Both the position numbers and the translations under genes were made by a program. The notes beneath the pieces were generated by a model. It had not been told where the DNA came from. It was given only the letters and a program-made list of their open reading frames with translations, and made no database searches. Shown here piece after piece: positions 14,934-27,100 of a DNA stretch of 64,000 nt. How positions within the stretch are numbered: position 1 is the stretch's first letter; each line of letters opens with the position of its first letter. This DNA is from Casuarius casuarius (Eukaryota > Chordata > Aves > Casuariiformes > Casuariidae): positions 8,623,286-8,687,285 of the forward strand of contig PTFA01000010.1 in NCBI GenBank assembly GCA_003342895.1. The letters run 5' to 3'.

Positions 14934-16999
14934 TGGTGAGAGTCTTGGAAAAACTGATTTGCTAAAGTTTGAAGCAGGTCAGGGAGGACCGGGGGGAGGG
15001 GAAGGGACTAACTTCGTCTCTGAGGTGGTCCCACTTTCAAGAACTTTGTGAGCCCTCTTTCTGGAAGTGGTTCTCTTTATACATTCAGACTTGGCTGGCA
15101 GCGGTCACCTTGCTTGGCCTTCCCTTATTTAAAGAAACAGCTGCATATGTCAGTGTTTTTGTTGCTATTTCTTTGTACCTTGTGCCAGAAGCTCTGAAGC
15201 TATAAGCCTGCTCACCTTCTATGTACAGCATATAAATCTGTACTCTAAATAGGGCTGATGAGACAAGACCTGGAGGATGGGAATTAAAGAGAAAAGCTAG
15301 AACTGAGACACCTCTGTATGTGTAGAGGACACAGATTGGTATAGATTGAAAGTGGAATTGTGTTGGAAATGCACCACAAACTCTAACAGCTCTCTGAGAA
15401 TATTTTTTACACAGGCAAAGCTACTGGTGAATTCCAATGGAAGGTTTGCCTGATGAAGAGCAGTTGAATATAGCCCTAGTGCATCCCTCTCCTTCTCTCT
15501 CCAAACCTACCAAAAGACATCAAAACTGAAAATGAATTGCTACATCCTCTAGCCCTTCCAATAGATGTACGCAGTCTGAAGACAGCTTTGTTCCTTGTGG
15601 TACCTAATTTCACCAAATTCAACAAAAGTAGAAGCTTGTGTGTTAAAAAAAAAAGTCCATGAACGAATTCCTAGTCTGTTGTTGAAAACTGTATCAGGAT
15701 ACTTAATACATAAATTTTATTGCTTGGAAATATCAGTAGCCTTCCTTTTTGTTCTGCCATCACTGTGCATCTGATCTGCTGAGAGATCTTCCTGGGTCTT
15801 GCTAGCACTGCTCAGCGGCAGAAGGGAAAACGGTGGTGAAATGCAGGACTGCTCCCTAGAAGCTGGTGTGGGATCAACCTCTGGTTTGTGTGTCAGCTAT
15901 TAATAATTTTTTTTCCAATTGCACGAAGAGGCTGCCCTCAGACAAGCCGAATACATCTGCGTGTGTGAGTATGCATGATGACTGGGTGCTTGCAATCTGC
16001 AGCAGGACATCCCATGCGTGTGCTGCACTCTCAGGGATCGCTCCTGTTAACATCAACAAAAGCTCGGCCCGTTGTTTATAGTGAGCCCAGACAAGCATTC
16101 CTTTCACAATACCTAACAGACATTGTGTATAGCACTGTAGATTGTTTCATATAATTCTGCCTAGACTCTGATGAAAATCACATCACAGACCACTCTTTTC
16201 CAGCTTTAGGCGACTTGCCAACATTACTGTCTTTCCTCTTAACGTGTTAAAATCACCTAAGATGAGCAGCACATTTTCCTGAGGTCTTTTTTTCAAAGAA
16301 TTTTAACTAGATCCTTGTAGTTGTTTTTCATTATATGTGCATATGTTATTACTATAATACTGTTTAAATAATGACATGCACAGCAAAGTGTTCATGTAAG
16401 TGTGTTCTAAATTTACTGGTGATTTTGGACTGTGAGACTAACTCTTGTTTTGTCTGTCTCTGCTGGTCTCTGGCTGCTTGCTTTTTTTGTAAGTGTAACT
16501 ATTAATGGTCCCAGTAGGTTGATCTTTGTCTGATAAAAGCGTCACTTAAATGGATTAAATATAAATGACAGATCATCTGTTGTTAGAGCAGCTCTTAACT
16601 TGAACTATTTACCCAATGTCATCTTTTCATTATTTGAGTAACTCAGATGCACTCACAGTGATTGTGCTATGTTTATTTTAAGTTTTTGTTCACTTTCTCT
16701 GCCAATAGTGAGCCTCTGAAACTGAGCAAAGCCGAGAGCTCTGGATCTGCTTAGCCCTACCACTGTACAGAGTCCCAATGTGAGAATAAGTGCAACGTAA
16801 AAAAACCTTTAATTGATGTCAGCTGCCTTTCATTAACGTAGATAGCATTTTCTATATCTTGTTTCATGATTTGGTGTTTTGAATATAAACGAAACTACTC
16901 TGGTCTGTAAGGAACTCCCTTCAGCCATTGCACAACAGTTAGGCTACTTGAGAAAAGGCCTTTTATAGAACACCCTTTGTGTATCATTCACACTTACAA

Positions 17000-17020
17000 A
17001 ACCAACCAAACAAACAAACA
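17000..17020 (+). repeat. (AAAC)n microsatellite
   Basis: ACCAACC followed by repeated AAAC units. Confidence 0.75.
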
Positions 17021-20000
17021 GTATTTTTGTCAAGTTTTTGTGCTGGTGCCAGTTTCTCATGGCATCTCAACTGGAACTGACTGTCATCCAGCTTATTGCC
17101 AGTAATGCCCTCCTATGCTGCTTGGTTATACTGAAAGATGCCCCTTCAGATCTTCCCAGCTGCTGCTGGTGACTCTGCACCTACTCCTCTCAGTAGTACC
17201 ACAGCTTTGCAGTGAGTGCATCGCTGTGCCTTTGCTGCATGCAATGGGCAGGTGCTATATCCAGTGTGTCAGCAAACATGTAGGATCTATCCGTGACCAT
17301 GCCTGCAATACCAAGAGCTCATGCATGTGAACAGTCCCTGTATGGTCGAAGAGACCATGTAATCCTTGCTTGCTTAACAATAGTAAGCAATCATGTGAGA
17401 CTTATACTGGTTTATTAAACTCAAACTGCTTGACCCTAAAAAACAAGCATGTCAAGCCAAGGTATGTCCAAGTTAGTCTTTTAGCCATAGCTACTGACTT
17501 ACAAGGAGATTCATCCTTCATCTCTTGTATTTTTGTGTACGTGAGTGGAATGTCATCACTATGTAGTGAGAAGACCCATCTATTTTCCCAAAAGCATGAT
17601 AAGCTCAATTTATCTTAAGAAAAATGTATTAAGAAGTCTATATGCTTTCCTGCCAAATCTCTGGGTTATTACTGAAACAGAAAATAGAGCAATGCAAGAA
17701 GTGGAAAGAAAAAAAATCTATTTACAGACATTTTTTACCTGCTGGTATTGAAAGCTGTAGACATTTTAAGTGAGTACAACAAAACACCAGATCTTCTCTG
17801 TTTTGTCTCAGAATTGAAAAAGCAGACTGCCCTGATAGCCTGAATGAGGAATTACTCGATGGCTTTCCATCATCACTCCTGTGAGCTCAGCCTGGATCAG
17901 AGGAGCCTTGGGGCAGTTCATAGTTCACACTGGGGGCTGATCAGGTCTCAGGACTGAGCCTTTGACAAAGTGGTGTACAGCCATTTTTTCTTATTATTAT
18001 TAGGAAAAAACCTGATCTTAGTGGGAACAGAGTTCAGCTGCAGTCAATGATTTACTCTGACATGTTTGTGTGTGTCCGTGTCCTTTCAACTACAGGAGGA
18101 TGAAAGAAGGAAAGACTAAGCAGGGTAAGTTTCTTAACACAGTTATAGTGACTAACAGTCTGAAAACTTGAAATATATCAAAGTGGCTCTTCTTCACTCC
18201 TCCAGTGTGGTGACAAAGCGGAAAATGTGGATACATACTGGAAAATTCAGCCTACAAGGCAGGAATTTTTTCCTTATGTTTTGCCCTAATTTTCTGTTTA
18301 AGAGATGCAGATCTTATAAAACGTAATTCTAGCGGCACTAATCCACATAAACACCCCCCACCCCAACATGCTTGTACATGTACATTCATAGTAAGAAGGG
18401 TTCATTCCGATATTTTGCTGCTAACGAAGGATTTTCATTAGTGCATACATAGAACTTACCCTGAAGTTGTCACTGGGCAAAAATATCTTCAATTTTTCTG
18501 AACTTTTGCTTAATGGAAACCTGCCCACAATCATAGAATTGCCTTAACCATGCCCTCTAAAATCCAAATGTGTACTCTAGTGTAGCAGTGTGTTCTGTAA
18601 GTTGCAGAGGTACTCACCTGCCTTGTCAGAGTACAGGATCCAGCCCTTGGAAAAGGACAGTCCATGGCATATGCATTGGAAACCATTCTGTTGGATCACT
18701 AACTCATTTGGAAGGAGGGGCATGGAGAAGGTTAGATCATAGATATTTTCCACAGTAAATTAGTTAACATTAACTATAGGAAAAAATTATTTTAGTTGTG
18801 AGTAGAAGAGTCCAGGAAACTGATTAAAAGAGAGGACTCTAGGGGGTATATTTTCAAAGAACTGTGTGGGAAGTTCTATGCATAACTTCCACTGGAGTCA
18901 ATGTCTAGAAAGGCATCTTGGTGGATGGGTGATGAGAGACTGTCTTTCAGCATGGTCATCTTTGAACTTTACAATAATGCTATGCCCTTCCACAACAACT
19001 TTTCAGTGGTAGATCTCAGAACATTTTAGAAATGTGAGCAGGTCTGACTTCGTTTTGAGTAATAACTGGAATGAAGAAGTAAAGTGACTTGCCCAAGATG
19101 TTGCAGTGTTGCTAGTGTCAGAATTGGGGGAGAATATGAGTACCTCTTCCCACGTTTGTTCAGGAAGCCCTTAATCAACTTGAGCAATGGTCTCAGTACT
19201 CTGATGGTCTCTGTGTACTCTGTAATGAGTATCTGGTTCACATGACCTGATTCCTCATGCTGATGGTTTCCATTTTATAATGGGGTGATGGTATGATGTT
19301 TGAAAGGTAGTTTGTGCTGCTTCTACTTGTGTTGTATCTATTCTGCAATTAAATAAAGACCTTCAGTCTTCAGAGGTATTATTCCAGAACCTTTCCTCAG
19401 CACGATATTACAACCAAATAACAAAAAGTTTTAAACTTTCAAATACTGTAACTAAATACAGATAACATTCCCCTACTTTCTGAATTACTGCAAGACAGTG
19501 AAGTTCTCTGTGGTGGCTCAGGAGAGCACAGGCTTTTACTCATAGGGGAACATACATGCTTACTATACTGCAGGTGCGTTGTATTGGGAACAGTATTGTC
19601 TACATGTTGAGACTGTGAATGCCTAAAACTAAGCCAAATAGTTCCTGTGCTTGAAATTCCTTCCTTAAGAGCATGGAGCTTCAGTCATTTCATGTTATAG
19701 ACATAAACTATGTTGGCCTTTCTGTGTGTGTGTCTTGACTGCCAAATGAATGTCTTTTTATTTACAAAGGATCATGAAACAAACTCTGCAAGTGGAACTC
19801 TACTGCTACTGAACTGCTACTGCCAAGTGCACAGACCTTGAAAAGGGTCCGTTATTGAGGTCCAGCAACAGGGTAGTTGCTGTGAAGAACTGTCGTCATC
19901 TGGTGTTTCTTAACAACTTTTAAGCCCTGTAGTAAGCGCGGTGACTACTTTAGGACCAGAACACCTATGGGGTGCCAAGTATGGGTTCCCCTTTGAGGTG

Positions 20001-20859
20001 TTGGTCTACCTTGAAATGGGCTGTTACAATGTTTCTGAATGTGTCAGCTGGAGCTGCAAGGCAGGACGACTTCACAGTGCTTTTCCGAGGTAGTTCCCTA
20101 TCTCTTTGCATGACAACCTGATGTCATTTTTTTTTGAAATTCTGCCTCACTTTGAACCTCTCCATATGAAAATTTGCAAGCCATCTTCCGGAAAATTTCA
20201 GCCAAAACAGTCCTATTATTTTTAAAAGCAAAATAAAACAAAAAAAGGAGATGATATTGTTTTGACCACATCGGAAACATTCTGGAAACTCTTCTGAGAA
20301 GCTTTAGCACCTCCGTGACTTGGGAAAGAAAATGGAAATTTGGAAGGATATGCCCTCTGCATTAAGAAAGCTCTTTTATCACCTTGAAGAAAACCTGGCC
20401 ACACTGTAATCCTCTGAAATACCACACTCCTTCAATGGAGGCTCTTTTATTGTTTTATCAGGAAAAACACCCATCACTGAGCAAGATCAGACTGTCGTGC
20501 ATAACTGGACTATGAATGCACGTGCCTTACCAAACGACCAAACCTATCCCAACACCTTTCAGCTCCCGTGTCCTGCTAGGCTATGCATCTGCTCTGCTAT
20601 CTGAGCAGGCTCATGCACAAAGGCTATAAGGGTGGAGCCCAGCTTTCCTGGTAATGCCTGCCTAGCCAGGAGTTTGGGAAAAGGAATGTAAGTAGGGCTG
20701 TCCATAGCAACTGCAAGGAGGAAGACTTCTCGCTGTGCTCTGGCTTGTTCTCTTGCTGGCAGGTGGGTAGAGTGCAGGAGGCGGCTAGTGTGAATGCTGA
20801 GAGAAGACGATAACCAAGTAGGAGAAAACCTGGGATGAAGAGTTTGGAGAAAGACAAAA

Positions 20860-21230
20860 GCAGTGCCTGTGAGCCAGTTTGGGGAGGAGAGACTTGTTGG
20901 GCCAGGAGGCTGGCAAAGGACACTGAAGTTGGTAAAGCAGGGCAAAGAGAAGGAAAGCTGGAGTGTGGCCGGGGATGGTGAGGACCAGGACAAACAGAGC
21001 TCAAAGGACTTTGGGTATGGAGAGAGAAGGAGGAGGGAAGAAACCATGGCAAGAATGGTGAGAGTAGAGACAGTAAACCAAAGAGAGGGCAGGGAGGCTC
21101 ACTTTGGATTAAATGCCAAGAGCTGGATTTGCTTTTGACAGAGAAGAAGGACTGAAGCAGAGATGGGAAGCCAGAGGTGGAGAGAAAACGTGGGGAGAGA
21201 GAGGGAAGAGAAAATAGGTGGGAGAAGTAG
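20860..21230 (+). repeat. Purine-rich (GA-rich) region
   Basis: About 370 bases strongly biased to A and G on the plus strand, with GGGAGAGAGAGGGAAGAG-like pieces near its right end. The bias removes stop codons on the minus strand and explains the 162 and 208 codon Ser/Pro/Leu-rich open frames there, which are not genes. Confidence 0.65.
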
Positions 21231-22686
21231 GAACAGTAACATGTGATCATGTCATCTTAGCCCTGACTGTAATGTGTAAGCAGAGAAGTCAGATGTCCAT
21301 TTTAAGTGCGCTTAGGTATGCACGTGTGCAACATACAACATTAAGTGTGCAGACATGCACTAGTGTAAAGCACAGGCCTTACATCTTTCAGGATGTCATA
21401 CAATGCAGAAGTTGAAATTCTAGCACCAACTTTTTCTCCAATGGAATGAACACACCTTACATTTGATGTGTGATGTGATGTATATAAGAAAATATCAGGA
21501 TAAATCCAGATTAGTGCAGGGTCTCTGAGACATCTTACAGATCAAGTTAAATAGTTGGGCTTGAACTCTCTGGGAAATTGATTTCTCTGGAACATTTTTG
21601 TCTCCCACAGTTAGAAAGACAAAGCTGATGTAGCTTGTCTCAGAAATAAAGGTCTCCAGGATTTATTTGCCTGCAAACTGGGAGCTCAAAAAACTTGCAT
21701 TCAGCTTTGCAGAGTAAAATCCAATAGTCTACAGCATTGTCTTTCAAACCATAGCCTGTTAACTACAGGATCCATAGATAGCTTTTATGAAGCCTGTAAT
21801 GTTCTATAAGAAAAACAGGACTGTTGCTTAAATTTGCTATAATAGCAAACTTTATAAAAGCCTGTAAATGGAAAAATAATTGCAAGCCCTTAATGGACAG
21901 TGTACAGATTTGGGGGAAACTGGAGGCACTTCAGAATTGGGCCTTATTTTATTAAGTGGCCAGTTTTATAGAGCCAAGGGTTAACATTTGGGTATGTGCT
22001 TTTGTTTTATGCTCTCTGTGATTCTTTCTGCCAAGAATCATCCTTTTTGATTAAGATAAACTGCCTCTGCCCATTACAGCTTTAGATTTTTGTTCCAGCT
22101 GGGATATACTGGTAATCCTGAGACACAAAATCATCTTCTGAATGTATTGCAGTTAACTTCAGTTGTATAAATCCAAGAACTAACTGGATACTATAAATAG
22201 GCAGGATGTACAAGGAGGCCAAGTTAAAAACGTGCAGCAACTATGGCTTTTTCTTTAATGCAACCCTGAAGTTGTGCTACATTTTGTCACATATAGTATT
22301 TTTGATCTGAAAAGGAAACAAAGAATGCATGTGCTTGGTGCTTGGTGGTTGTAATAACTAACTGGACATAATGAAGCATTGAATTTCACACTTCAGAGAA
22401 GTGGATGAGGGAGGTTTTCTCAAATTTTGTTGCTTCGAATGTTTTCTTGGAGGTAGTTCTCTGCAAGATTGGGTAGAGAGAGCAGAAAGACATCTGTTTC
22501 ATATCATATGATGGCTGTATTTGGCAATGGAAAAAGATGGCACTTAAAAAAAAGGAACAAAGAATGAAAAGAGAAGCTTGGCAACTACAGAATGGAGCAA
22601 CAATTACAAGAACTATCTTAAAATTCCCAGGATTCATAATGTATTTTTCCACGCATGCATTTTTCTAATGTTGCTGATGTTGAAGG

Positions 22687-22708
22687 AGTGTGTGTGTGGG
22701 GGGGGGGG
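22687..22708 (+). repeat. (GT)n followed by poly-G
   Basis: About five GT units running into a run of about eleven G. Confidence 0.8.
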
Positions 22709-22775
22709 TAAATTCTGTAGGACTTTGCCAGGTACAGATATCTTTGTGAAACAACCTCCTTTTCTCAGATCGCCA

Positions 22776-22787
22776 CCCCCCCCCCCC
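22776..22787 (+). repeat. Poly-C run
   Basis: Twelve consecutive C, then GCCCC; about 70 bases from the GT/G run. Confidence 0.8.
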
Positions 22788-23684
22788 GCCCCAGCAGCCA
22801 TTGTGTTAATATGTGGGCAGTAGTCAAGGAGAATATGTGTCAGGATGGTGGGTAGGAAGCAGGGCTCATGTTCACTTTAAAAGAACGGCAGGAGATCATA
22901 ATTTTCTTCTGTTATTTTCTTCAGCTATTGGCTATTAAATAATGAAGATAGCCTCCTTCTTAACTGCCATTAACTGTGTGTGTAAGGGCAGAATTAAAAT
23001 TAATGCTGATGTTTTTCAGAAACAGAGCAATACAATGCATCTTGGGAGTGGGAGAGGGGAAAGGCAAATGACGCAATGTAACTACCTATTGGTACCTATT
23101 GCAATTTCTGATTTTTTTTTCTCTTTATATATTCACCCAATAAATGTTCTCTTTTTTTTTTTTCTCACATTAACATAAGGTGGCCCCAAAGTACAAAGAG
23201 TTGAGACTCTCCACTCATACGGTAGACATTTTTGTCTCCTAGTGAAGTTGGTGGGAGCAGAGGATACTGAGCATCTATGTTTCTGCACAAGACTACGGGG
23301 TGTGACATGTGAGCACCTTCCAAGACTGCAGTAAGTGATGCAGCCCCTGGGACTGGTTTTCACATCGTCTCATTTGGAGAGTGGAATGCTTCAGCCTTTG
23401 CATGGTTAGGGTCTGGAAAGGCTGGGAGTAATGTTTTTCCTGCAGCAGAGTCTAAGCCACATGGCAGTACCCCCAGGTTGTTCAGCAACTCAGCTGCCCT
23501 GAAATAAAACACTGGAACAAAATATGTTTATATAATGATTTTTAACTAAAAGCTAATGTGAAAATGTGAGAGTTTGAACCAATGTAAACATATTAAATTT
23601 AAAACCATTTTCAAATGTAGTGAAGAAAAAAAATGGTGTTCCTGCTCTTGATATTCCTAAAGGACACATTTCTCCTTCTGAGTC

Positions 23685-24160
23685 ATGATTTAATTAGATT
23701 ATATTTTATTAGACATTCTTTACAAATTTTAAAATACTGCTATTTTACATGCACAAAGGAAAATCAGTTTGAACAATTGTATGTAGGCATTCATTGAAGT
23801 CAACCACAAAACAGGAACATTTTATGTCCGTTATCAATGTACTTGATATGTATATCTAAAGTGCATTATGTTACAAAAAATATAGAAAGTCAGCAGCACC
23901 AAGATACTTTCACAAAATAAATACACCAGTCAACAAAATAAATTATGGTAAATGTGACAATAATAATTGTCTTAGCCTTAGCCAAAAAAAAAAAATGGAA
24001 AATTCACAACAAATGTGCAGTTTCAGAGAGAAATGGGGGGAAAAAGGTTTTATTCTTAGCATTTACAATATTTACAGGTAATAAATATTTTAATACTTCC
24101 CGTATGTTCACTATTACAGAATACTGCAATATGTCTTCCAAAGATCTCTTGCTGAAAATG
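23685..24160 (-). other. PTHLH: PTHLH 3' UTR, AU-rich
   Basis: The stretch downstream of the 141-form stop is AT-rich and carries several ATTTA motifs on the minus strand (at about 24082-24086, 23949-23953, 23939-23943 and 23918-23922). These are typical AU-rich instability elements, and PTHrP mRNA is known to be short-lived through such elements. AATAAA hexamers lie at 24054-24049 and 23710-23705. The second is the more likely end, putting cleavage near 23685-23690. The end point is an estimate. Confidence 0.7.
23705..23710 (-). terminator. PTHLH: Probable PTHLH polyadenylation signal (AATAAA)
   Basis: AATAAA on the minus strand, in CTAATAAAATATAATC, about 450 nt after the alternative stop codon and after all the AU-rich elements. 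A nearer AATAAA at 24054-24049 would give a 3' UTR of only about 130 nt and could be an alternative site. Confidence 0.55.
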
Positions 24161-24170
24161 TCAGCGCCTC
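24161..24170 (-). CDS. PTHLH: PTHLH alternative terminal coding exon (141-residue form)
   Basis: On the minus strand a pyrimidine-rich tract and CTCTTTGCAG end at 24171, followed by G AGG CGC TGA. Joined to the AG left by the donor at 28257/28256, this reads Arg139-Arg140-Arg141-stop. Human PTHrP 1-141 ends Arg-Arg-His after Ser138, so position, phase and length all agree with the known alternative exon. This is inferred from sequence and family knowledge; no transcript was available. Confidence 0.85.
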
Positions 24171-27100
24171 CTGCAAAGAGAAGAAAAGGATAGAAAAAGT
24201 AGAAAAAATAATTTTCACTTCAAATACATGGACATAAAATAATGGTAAGATTGTCACAGATAAGGGGTATGCCTTGCTAATAAAATTTCGTACTACCAAG
24301 CCTAGTTTAACAGTGATAAGGTATTAGACATCTTTTTAAAGTCTCTATTATATTGCTTTCAATTAAATACAGCTAGCAGTAAGATCTGCAGTTTGTCATG
24401 AAACTGAGGCCATATATTCCACTACATTTTCCTCTCAGAGAAATAGGAAGAGGCTTTGGCTTCCTTAAGACCTTATGCAAGAAGATTCCTGAATGCTTTG
24501 GGTATAAGATCGTATCAACCTGTAACAAATAGGCCGAGCTCTAAAAAGAAAAATATAGTGGGAGAAATGAGAAATCTGATTTTAAGGAAGAAAGATAAAA
24601 ATCCTTATTTCCTCTTCATGGCACTCGTGCTGTTGTATTAGTTGCCTGGGTGTGAAATCAGGCTTCCAATTAAACCTGTCCCACGGTGGTCCTTTGGGCT
24701 ATCTTCCCCAGTATAGACCACCCATGAGACAAAAGGCTGTTTATTTTAGAGATATACTATCCTGACTTGTACATGAATTTCTCTTCAGTAAAGTCTGTTC
24801 AGGTCTTGAACTAACGCTTGATTGAATGTTTCTCTCATTGCTTATCGAATGAACAAAAAACCTACCGTCCTGTAATTTTGTATTTGTCAGACAAAGAGCT
24901 TGATCCTGAAAGAAAATAGGCATCTCATGTTAAGTTCTGAGTATTTGCAACTCCTGTGGTGTTCAACCAAAGCTGAAACATTCAGCGTCTTCCTGTATAC
25001 ACTCCTAAAATTTGGAAGTTTTCTAAGGATTGCTGACAGACTGGTGTAAATTCTGTAATCCTCCCTGCTTTGCGAATTTATGAGAACAAAAGCAGGATCT
25101 GCTCCCATCCTGTCAGTATATTACTTACATTACAATATGATATTTTAAATTATTCTCTAGCTGTGCCATAGGAAATACTGAAGTGTTGGGCTTTTTCCCC
25201 TTCTATCACTGCGTGCAGTACATTTCTGTAATGTATATTGCTTTCCTTGGAAATGGCTATGGGGTAGAATGTGGAACTATAGGACAGAGTATGATTTGCT
25301 ATGTTGCTGGACTCATCAGCAAAGCTGTAGGTGGTGGTCCACATTGCAGAAGTGTGTGGGTGAGAGACACAAAAAAGCCAAATTCTTGAGAATTTAAGGA
25401 TTTCTTAATGTGCACATTGAAAGTGGGACTACATTTAACATTAGGCGGTCTACTCATTTGAAAGATTTTTCAGGAAATTGGGTAATAATGGTTAAATTCA
25501 GTTGGAATGGAAAAATAGTTGGAATGTCCGTGAGAAAGAATTTTTTAAGTGCCTAGAATGGAAAAGTTAGCATGAAGCTTCTTAGTAATTAACTAGCAAT
25601 ACTGATATTCAGCATATATTACAATATGTATAATGATGGTTGCATAATTCATGCAGCACAACTATATGGGAGTCTGCACTACATAGGCCTATTTTCAAGA
25701 CAGTGACATTTTCACTCTGATTTGGATTAAGGCTTTATGTTAGAGTTTGAGCTAAAACACAGCTTTTGGATGGCCTCCATATCACCAATAACTTGCAGGC
25801 TTCTTTCTGTGATTTTGGTCCCAGATACTGCAAGATAGCTGCTTCTTTGAGATACTTCCTGTAGTAAGTCAAATGATCTAGAGAGCAGGTCATTTTCAGT
25901 CTTTGTTCTGACCTGAGCCCAAGATTTTGGGATGATGGAGGGAATTGGCATGAGGATTTTAGTTCAGCCTGTTGAAGAGGAAGGAAGCAGAGCGATGCTG
26001 TGAGAAGCAGACTCAAAGTTTATCTTTGCACTTCCTCAACATCTGCCTTGCTACATGATGCATATCCATTTCTTCACTGTAATGTAGTGGTGCTTCTTCT
26101 GAGCTGCAGCTAGCTTTACAGGTGCTACAAAAGGAGCTTCTGTTGATGTAACATATGGATATCCTGACTGGATATGCCTTCCTCATCCCCAGCCAGCAGA
26201 TAGAGCAGAAGTTCCTGATTCAGCTCCATACAGCTGTGGAACAAACCTCACTCAGATGTGGTCATCCCAGCTAAGATGTGCTTGCCCATCTTGTCCCAGT
26301 AATAGCATGGAAAACTGCGTCGAACCTGACTCCTCCTATCTAAAATACACGGGGACCTGGCACTTGTCTTCATTTAAATTTTAGAAACAATACCTTTTTG
26401 CCAGCTTACTGGGATATGTATAGCCTGATATACTAGCCATTTCCTAAGAGCTGAATCTGCACATTATGCTCTGTACATGCAAAGGAGGAATTTTGAATTC
26501 CTGTTTTATAGTTTCTCTTTGTTTAATCATCTTCAATTAAGTATCTGAAATACATACATGGCCCCTAGGAAACTGTCTTTCCCCCTGGAGTAAAACTGCA
26601 ACTTGGGCAGTAATGTCAGGAGGGTAAAATTAAGTCTGGACTGGACTGTAAGGCTGACTGCCTTTAGCCATCCAAATGTGTTTGAAACATATAGTCTAAA
26701 TGAGGAAAATCTAGAGGATTGTATCTGTAGCTAATTTACTGATCCCACTGGATATACAACAAAAGAAATACTCATAAAAACAAATAACACTTAAAATGCC
26801 TTTGGATGTTTTTTTCCCTACATTTAAGATTTCTGCGTGCTGAAGGCAGGAGCTTTTTGTTCACCACCATAGTTTCTTAACATCTGTTGAAACTTCAGGC
26901 ATCTCCTGACAGAAGTCTCGGAACGTGCCTTTCCTAAGACACTGAATCAAAACCAGCCTCCGTTACCTCACCGCTCACTGCTAAAGTTGCACTAAATGGT
27001 TTATGGTCAGGAACACTGAACACCTCCCAGTGAGGCCAGGAGGTCAATGCCAGTAACTCCCATAGATGCCAGCAGAAGTTGAGGTGATGGAGCACATTGC

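Larger units (their letters stand above)
1..23684. other. Intergenic region downstream of PTHLH, no supported gene
   Basis: AT-rich non-coding sequence. All open frames are short, lack family resemblance and often overlap on both strands (for example 1178-1692, 8079-8537, 10176-10454, 10748-11098). No tRNA or rRNA was seen. It holds scattered simple repeats and a purine-rich tract at about 20860-21230. Confidence 0.7.

Noticed and set aside
18531..18542. ATCATAGAAT as a CR1 terminal repeat
   Set aside because: Only about ten bases match and the following sequence does not continue as CR1.
20559..21250. Minus-strand open frames of 162 and 208 codons
   Set aside because: They lie opposite a purine-rich tract that removes stop codons; the proteins are low-complexity Ser/Pro/Leu/Phe in two frames at once and match no family I know.
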